Shown here piece after piece: positions 1-8,160 of a stretch of DNA of 64,000 bases. The stretch's first letter is position 1, and every line of letters begins with the position of its first letter. Origin of the DNA: Atrina japonica (lineage: Eukaryota; Mollusca; Bivalvia; Pterioida; Pinnidae); NCBI GenBank assembly GCA_030159075.1, contig BROG01000236.1, forward strand, positions 124,001-188,000, given 5' to 3'. A program made the translations under genes and the position numbers. The notes under the pieces are model-generated. The model did not search any database, had not been told where the DNA came from, and saw nothing but the letters and a program-made list of their open reading frames with translations.

Positions 1-160
1 TTAAGAATACATGTCAATACTATAATTACTTGATAAATATTTTTTCAAGTTTCTTAATTTCATTGAAATAAACACTAATTAAATATATTTGACATTCAAA
101 GTGTTAACATTTATTTAACAACAAATCTTTTAATATAGGCGGAAGAAAACAGACAGGAAC

Positions 161-466
161 ATGTCTTGTGGGGACCACTTAATTGTGGCAGCTATTGATT
201 TTGGTACAACATTTTCTGGGTACGCATTTTCTTTGCTGCATGAATTCCAAAACGACCCAACGAAATGCTCAACAATGACATGGAGCGCTGCTATTGGTGG
301 ATTGCAGTCTCTGAAAACATCAACTTGTGTTTTATTTGATGACAAAAGAAAATTCCATTCTTTTGGATTTGAAGCAGAGGAAAAGTATTCCAATTTGGCT
401 CTTGATAACAATCACCACAAGTGGTTGTTTTTCCGACGGTTCAAGATGCAACTATATAAACAGGCA
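161..466 (+). CDS. HSPA12-like: HSPA12-like gene, exon 1 (first recognised coding exon)
   Basis: It encodes 102 codons starting MSCGDHLIVAAIDFGTT, which places the phosphate-1 loop of the ATPase close to the N terminus as in HSPA12 proteins. The ATG at 161 is chosen because the conserved AAIDFGTT segment follows within 10 residues. The donor is GCA|GTAAGT at 466/467, phase 0. A possible 3' splice site (ATATAG at 133-138) precedes the ATG and the intervening 22 nt contain no stop, so this may be the second exon of the transcript. The open frame runs past the donor to 514, but those residues are intronic. Confidence 0.87.
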
Positions 467-3400
467 GTAAGTAACTGTATATCAGATATATTTCATGTGA
501 ATACGTCCATGTGATTTATAAATAAACTTAAAGTAGCTATGTGAATGTGTGAATACCAGTATGTACTAATTAGATAAACTTAGAGAAGCTATCTAAATAT
601 GTGAATACCTTAAAAATATCTATATAAACATGTGGATACCTGCATGTGCTGTATAAATAAACTGTGTAGCTATGTAAACATATGAGTACCTGTATAAATA
701 CACTGAAAGTAACTATATAAACACGTGAATACCTGTATGTCCTGTATGAATAAACTGAAAGTAGCTATGCAAACAGGTTTTCAGTACTTGTATAGATCAA
801 CTGTAATTTGTTAGATAATAAAAATGAAAGTAGCTATGTAAAGATATGAATGCCTACATGTCTTGTATAAACAAACTGAAATTAGCTGTGTAAATATGTT
901 GTAAATACCTGAAAAAATGTAATATGCAAAAGCAAACATAAGGTAACTATGTAAGTCTGTGCATACCTGTACAAACGAGGCGTAATGAGCTGTAGATATA
1001 AACTGTACAAACGAGTCGTAATGTGATGTAGATATAAACTGTACAAACGAGGCGTAATGTGCTGTAAATAAAAAAAAACTGTACAAACGAGGCGTAATGA
1101 GTTGTAGATATAAACTGTACAAACGAGTCGTAATGTGCTATAGATATAAATTGTACAAACGAGTCGTAATGTGCTGTAGATATAAACTGTACAAACGAGG
1201 TGTAATGTGCTGTAGATCTAAACTGTACAAACGAGGTGTAATGTGCTGTAGATATAAACTGTACAAACGAGTCGTAATGTGCTGTAGATATAAACTGTAC
1301 AAACGAGGTGTTATGTGCTGTAGATATCAACTGTACAAACGAGGTGTACTGTTTTGTAGATATCAACTGTACAAACGAGGTGTAATGTGTAGTAGATATA
1401 AACTGTACAAACGAGGTGTAATGAGCAGTAGCTATAAACTGTACAAACGTGGCGTAATGAGCTGTAGATATAAACTGTACAAACGAGGCGTAATTAGCTG
1501 TAGATATAAACTGTACAAACGAGGTGTAATGTGCTGTAGATATAAATTGTACAAACAAGGTGTAATGTGCTGTAGATATAAACTGTACAAACAAGGTGTA
1601 ATGTGGTGTAGATATAAACTGTACAAACGAGGTGTAATGTGCTGTAGATATAAACTGTACAAACGAGTCGTAATGTGCTGTAGATATAAACTGTACAAAC
1701 GAGGTGTTATGTGCTGTAGATATCAACTGTACAAACGAGGTGTACTGTGTTGTAGATATAAACTGTACAAACGAGGTGTAATGTGTAGTAGATATAAACT
1801 GTACAAACGAGGTGTAATGAGCAGTAGCTATAAACTGTACGAACGTGGTGTAATTAGCTGTAGATATAAACTGTACAAACGAGTCGTAATGTGCTGTAGA
1901 TCTAAACTGTACAAACGAGTCGTAATGTGCTGTAGATATAAACTGTACAAACGATGTGTAATGTGCTGTAGATATAAACTGTACAAACGAGGCGTAATGT
2001 GCTGTAGATATAAACTGTACAAACGAGTCTTAATGTGCTGTAGATCTAAACTGTACAAACGAGGTGTAATGTGTTGTAGATATAAACTGTACAAACGAGT
2101 CGTAATGTGCTGTAGATATAAACTGTACAAACGAGGCGTAATGAGCTGTAGATATAAACTGTACAAACGAGGTGTAATGTGCTGTAGATATAAACTGCAC
2201 AAACGAGTCGTAATGTGCTGTAGATATAAACTGTACAAACAAGGTGTAATGTGGTGTAGATATAAACTGTACAAACGAGGTGTAATGTGCTGTAGATATA
2301 AACTGTACAACCGAGTCGTAATGAGCTGTAGATATAAACTGTACAACCGAGGTGTAATGTGCTGTAGATATAAACTGTACAAACGAGGTGTAATGTGTTG
2401 TAGATATAAACTATACAAACGAGGTGTAATGTGGTGTAGATATAAACTGTACAAACGAGGTGTAATGTGCTGTAGATATAAACTGTACAAACGATGTGTA
2501 ATGTGTTGTACATATAAACTGTACAAACGATGTGTAATGTGTAGTAGATATAAACTGTACAAACGAGGTGTAATGAGCAGTAGCTATAAACTGTACGAAC
2601 GAGGTGTAATTAGCTGTAGATATAAACTGTACAAACCAGGTGTAATGTGCTGTAGATATAAACTGTACAAACGAGGTGTAATGTGCTGTATATATAAACT
2701 GTACAAACGAGGTGAAATGAGCTGTAGATATAAACTGTACAAACGAGGTGAAATGAGCTTTAGATATAAACTGTACAAACCAGGTGTAATTAGCTGTAGA
2801 TATAAACTGTACAAACGAGGTGTAATGTGCTGTAGATATAAACTGTACAAACCAGTGTGTAATAAGATGTAGCTATAAACTGTACATACGAGGCGTAATG
2901 TGCTGTAGATATAAACTGTACAAACGAGGCGTAATGTGCTGTAGATATAAACTGTACAAACGAGGCGTAATGTGCTGTAGATCTAAACTGTACAAACTAG
3001 GCGTAATGAGCTGTAGATCTAAACTGTATAAATGAGGTGTAATGTGCTGTAGATATATACTGTTCAAACTAGGCGTAATGAGCTGTAGATCTAAACTGTA
3101 CAAACGATGCGTAATATGCTGTAGATCTAATCTGTACAAACGAGTCGTAATGTGCTGTAGATATAAACTGTACAAATGAGTCGTTATGTGCCGTAGATAT
3201 AAACTGTACAAACGAGGTGCAATGTGTTGTAGATATAAACTATACAAACGAGGTGTAATGTGCTGTAGATATAAACTGTACAAACGATGTGTAATGTGCT
3301 GTAGATATAAACTGTACAAACGATGTGTAATGTGCTGTAGATATAAACTGTACAAACGATGTGTAATGTGTTGTAGATATAAACTATACAAACGATGTGT

Positions 3401-4998
3401 AATGTGCTGTAGATATAAACTGTACAAACGATGTGTAATGTGTTGTAGATATAAACTATACAAACGAGGTGTAATGTGCTGTAGATATAAACTGTACAAA
3501 CGATGTGTAATGTGTTGTAGATATAAACTATACAAACGAGGTGTAATGTGCTGTAGATATAAACTGTACAAACGATGTGTAATGTGCTGTAGATATAAAC
3601 TGTACAAACGAGGTGTAATGTGCTGTATATATAAACTGTACAAACGAGGTGAAATGAGCTGTAGATATAAACTGTACAAACGAGGTGAAATGAGCTTTAG
3701 ATATAAACTGTACAAACCAGGTGTAATTAGCTGTAGATATAAACTGTACAAACGAGGTGTAATGTGCTGTAGATATAAACTGTACAAACCAGGTGTAATA
3801 AGATGTAGCTATAAACTGTACATACGAGGCGTAATGTGCTGTAGATATAAACTGTACAAACGAGGCGTAATGTGCTGTAGATATAAACTGTACAAACGAG
3901 GCGTAATGTGCTGTAGATCTAAACTGTACAAATGAGGTGTAATGTGCTGTAGATATATACTGTTCAAACTAGGCGTAATGAGCTGTAGATCTAAACTGTA
4001 CAAACGATGCGTAATATGCTGTAGATCTAATCTGTACAAACGAGTCGTAATGTGCTGTAGATATAAACTGTACAAATGAGTCGTTATGTGCCGTAGATAT
4101 AAACTGTACAAACGAGGTGCAATGTGTTGTAGATATAAACTATACAAACGAGGTGTAATGTGTGTGTAGATATAAACTGTACAAACGATGTGTAATGTGC
4201 TGTAGATATAAAACTGTACAAACGATGTGTAATGTGCTGTAGATATAAACTGTACAAACGATGTGTAATGTGTTGTAGATATAAACTATACAAACGATGT
4301 GTAATGTGCTGTAGATATAAACTGTACAAACGATGTGTAATGTGTTGTAGATATAAACTATACAAACGAGGTGTAATGTGCTGTAGATATAAACTGTACA
4401 AACGATGTGTAATGTGCTGTAGATATAAACTGTACAAACGAGGTGTAATGTGCTGTAGATATAAACTGTACAAACGAGGTGTAATGAGCAGTAGCTATAA
4501 ACTGTACAAACGAGGTGTAATTAGCTGTAGATATGTCGTGAAATCGATTATAAACCAGGTGTAATATGCTGAAGAAAGAAACTGAAAGCACCTATGTAAA
4601 AATGTGATTACATTATAAACCAGTTGTAATGCGCTGTAGAAATAAACTGAAAGTAGCAATGTAAACACGTGAATACCCTTTAACCCAGTAGTAATGTGCT
4701 AGAAATAAACTGAAAGTAGCAGTATAAACATGTCGTTAATACCTTATAAACCAGGTGTAATATACTGTAGAAATAAACTGAAAATAGCCATGTAAACATT
4801 TTAATGCCCGTATAAACCAGATGCAATGTGCTGTAGAAATAAACTGAAAGTAGCTATGTAAACATGTGAATACCTTATAAACCAGGTGAAATGCGCTTTA
4901 GAAATATACTGAAAGTAGCTATGGGCAAATCTATTTTTAAAACTTGTTTTGGTTTCTGACTGTTAAAATGGTCTGAAACTAGTTTCATTGGATTTGCA

Positions 4999-5043
<45 letters not shown>

Positions 5044-7604
5044 TCTTTAAAGATATTTGTCATGTGCATCCGTAATTTTCAAATTTCCATATTTTCAAAT
5101 ATATTCTAGGGATTAAAACGAAACTTCACTCTAGAAGCCGACAATGGAATGACCATGGATGCATTGGAGGTATTTTCAGCAGCAATCAGATATCTGAAAG
5201 ATCACCTCCTAAAAAAGTGTAATGAACAACACACCGACATAAAGGAAGACGACATTTTGTTTGTACTCACAGTACCCGCTATCTGGACAGATCAAGCCAA
5301 ACAATTCATGAGAGAAGCCGCCGAGAAGGTAAATATACATTATTTAATATTCCAAAAAGCAGTCACTTAAATTCATATCTTTCGTGTTCATAATCAAATG
5401 ACTTTGTTCATGAGTTGTATTATTAGCTAAAATTTGTTTCAACATATGTGTCCATTCACTACTGTGTTTCTACCAAAGTGTTTCTCAGAAAAATGTAAAG
5501 AATTGATATCATTGTAAGCATAAAAACATGATCTTATATGCATGTACCTCTATTTATATACATGCTCCTCTGTTTTATATACACGTACGTCTGTTTATAC
5601 ACATGAACCTCTGTCTGAAGAAAAACTCTGATTCCAATAACAAATACACTGAAGACGATATTATCAAGATGCTGGGATTTCTAGTAGACAACATCTTCGT
5701 GGTTTTTGCGGGAAAAGTTTTTCCAGCAGATTGTCGGCATTCCAATGGGTACCAATTATGCACCTCTCTTGGCTGACATCATTTTGTATTCATATGAAGC
5801 GGAATTTATACTGTCTCTGCTCTCCAAAAGAAACAAACAGTTAGCATCTCGGTTCAACTTTACTTACCGAACTTGACCCCACCGAAGTTGACTAGAAAGG
5901 TTTCCATGGAACGTTTACGACGGGTGTAGCATGCCAGCAGAGGACGCTGACTCCTTCCGGACACCTGGTCTTATACCATTTGGGATTCACAATTGTTCTT
6001 CATGTTGAGACCATGCACACATCTATTCCTCGTGTTATAATGGACTTGAGTTTTGATTATCGATTGGTACTTCTTCAATTTTACTTCACATACACGTACT
6101 TCTTTTTTACACAAACAGTGTCTAGTAGACAACATATTCGTGGATTGTGCGGGAAAACTTTTCCAGCAGATTGTCGGCATTCCAATGGGTACCCATTGTG
6201 CACCTCTCTTGACTGACATCTTTTTGTATTCATGTGAAGCGGAATTTATACAGTCTCTGATCTAGGAAACAAACAGTTAGCATCTCGGTTCAGTTTTACT
6301 TACAGGTATATCGACGATGTTCTGTCCATAAATAATTCAGAATTTCAGAATTGTCTTGGCCAGATGTATCCTGTTGAGCTTGAGATCAGTGAGACGACAG
6401 AGAGCAACACATCTGCTTCTTATCTAGATTTACTCCTGTCGATTGGAAAGGACAGTCAATTTCACACAATCCTTTATGACCAGCAGAAGACGCTGACTCC
6501 TTCCGGACACCTAGTCTTATCCCGTATGGAATTCGCAATTGTTCTTAATGTTGAGACCATTTACACATCTAATTCGTCGTGTTATAATGGACTTGAGTTT
6601 TGATTATCGATTGGTACTTCTTCAAATTTTACTTTATATACACGTACGTCTGTTTTACACATGTACTTCTGTTTGCATACATGCACCTCTGTTTTATATA
6701 CACGTATCTCTGTTTTATACTTGTACCGCTGTTTATATACATGTACCTATCTTTATATACATGTACCTCTGTTTTATATACACGTATCTCTGTTTTATAC
6801 TTGTACCGCTGTTTATATACATGTACCTCTCTTTATATACATGTACCTCTGTTTTATATACACGTATTTCTGTTTTATACTTGTACCGCTGTTTATATAC
6901 ACGTACCTCTCTTTATATACACGTATCTCTGTTTTATACTTGTACCGCTGTTTATATACACGTACCTCTGTTTTATACTTGTACCGCTGTTTATATACAC
7001 GTACCCCTGTTTTATACTTGTACCGCTGTTTATATACATGTACCTCTGTTTTATATACACGTATCTCTGTTTTATACTTGTACCGCTGTTTATATACATG
7101 TACCTCTCTTTATAAACACGTACCTCAATTTTACATTTATACCTCTGTTTTATATACACGTATCTCTGTTTTATACTTGTACCGCTGTTTATATACATGT
7201 ACCTCTCTTTATATACACGTACCTCAGTTTTATACTTGTACCGTTGTTTATATACATGTACCGCTGTTTATATACACGTACCTCTGTTTTATATACATGT
7301 ACCTCTGTTTATACTTGTACCGCTGTTTATATACATGTACCTCTGTTTTATATACACGTATCTCTGTTTTATACTTGTACCGCTGTTTATATACACGTAT
7401 CTCTGTTTTATACTTGTACCGCTGTTTATATACATGTACCTCTGTTTTATATACACGTATCTCTGTTTTATACTTGTACCGCTGTTTATATACATGTACC
7501 TCTCTTTATATACACGTACCTCTGTTTTACATTTATACCTCTGTTTATATACTTGTACCTCTGTTTTACTCACGTACGTCTGTTTATTTACATATACTTC
7601 TGTT

Positions 7605-7678
<74 letters not shown>

Positions 7679-8095
7679 TGTCTGTCTGTCTTCGATTTCT
7701 GCATTATCACTTGAAACCTGCAAACATTCGTGTCTTTTACAGCTGCTATAAAATCGCGAATTTACGTATTCGAAAATATACATGAAAGGGAAATAAAGTC
7801 TTTGCAAAATATGAATGATTTGCAGTATACAAAAACAAAACTTCATAATACCGTATATCATTATAACAGGCGGGAATTGAAAAAAAACAGCTTCAAATAT
7901 CTTTGGAACCGGAAGCTGCATCCCTGTTTTGTAAACATGTTCCTGTAGAGAAAATGGCTTCTTCTGCCAAGGCTTACAGTATTTTCAAGAAAGGGTCAAA
8001 ATACATCGTCTTGGATGCAGGAGGTAAGGACTTTATGTAAAACGATTTCTAGATTGGTTATAATTTTACAGATTAATTTACATTATTTAAACAAA

Positions 8096-8160
<65 letters not shown>

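Noticed and set aside
1097..2872. 591-codon repeat protein (12-residue MCCRYKLYKRGV-type unit)
   Set aside because: It is the 36-bp minisatellite in intron 1. The array is open on both strands because the period is a multiple of three, and it lies between two exons that splice in phase without it.
966..4532. CRISPR-like array (36-bp repeats)
   Set aside because: There are no unique spacers; repeats abut directly, and the setting is a eukaryotic intron.
6539..7785. Repeat proteins of 391 and 374 codons in the second minisatellite
   Set aside because: Same reason: intronic 20/60-bp repeat, with several frames open at once.
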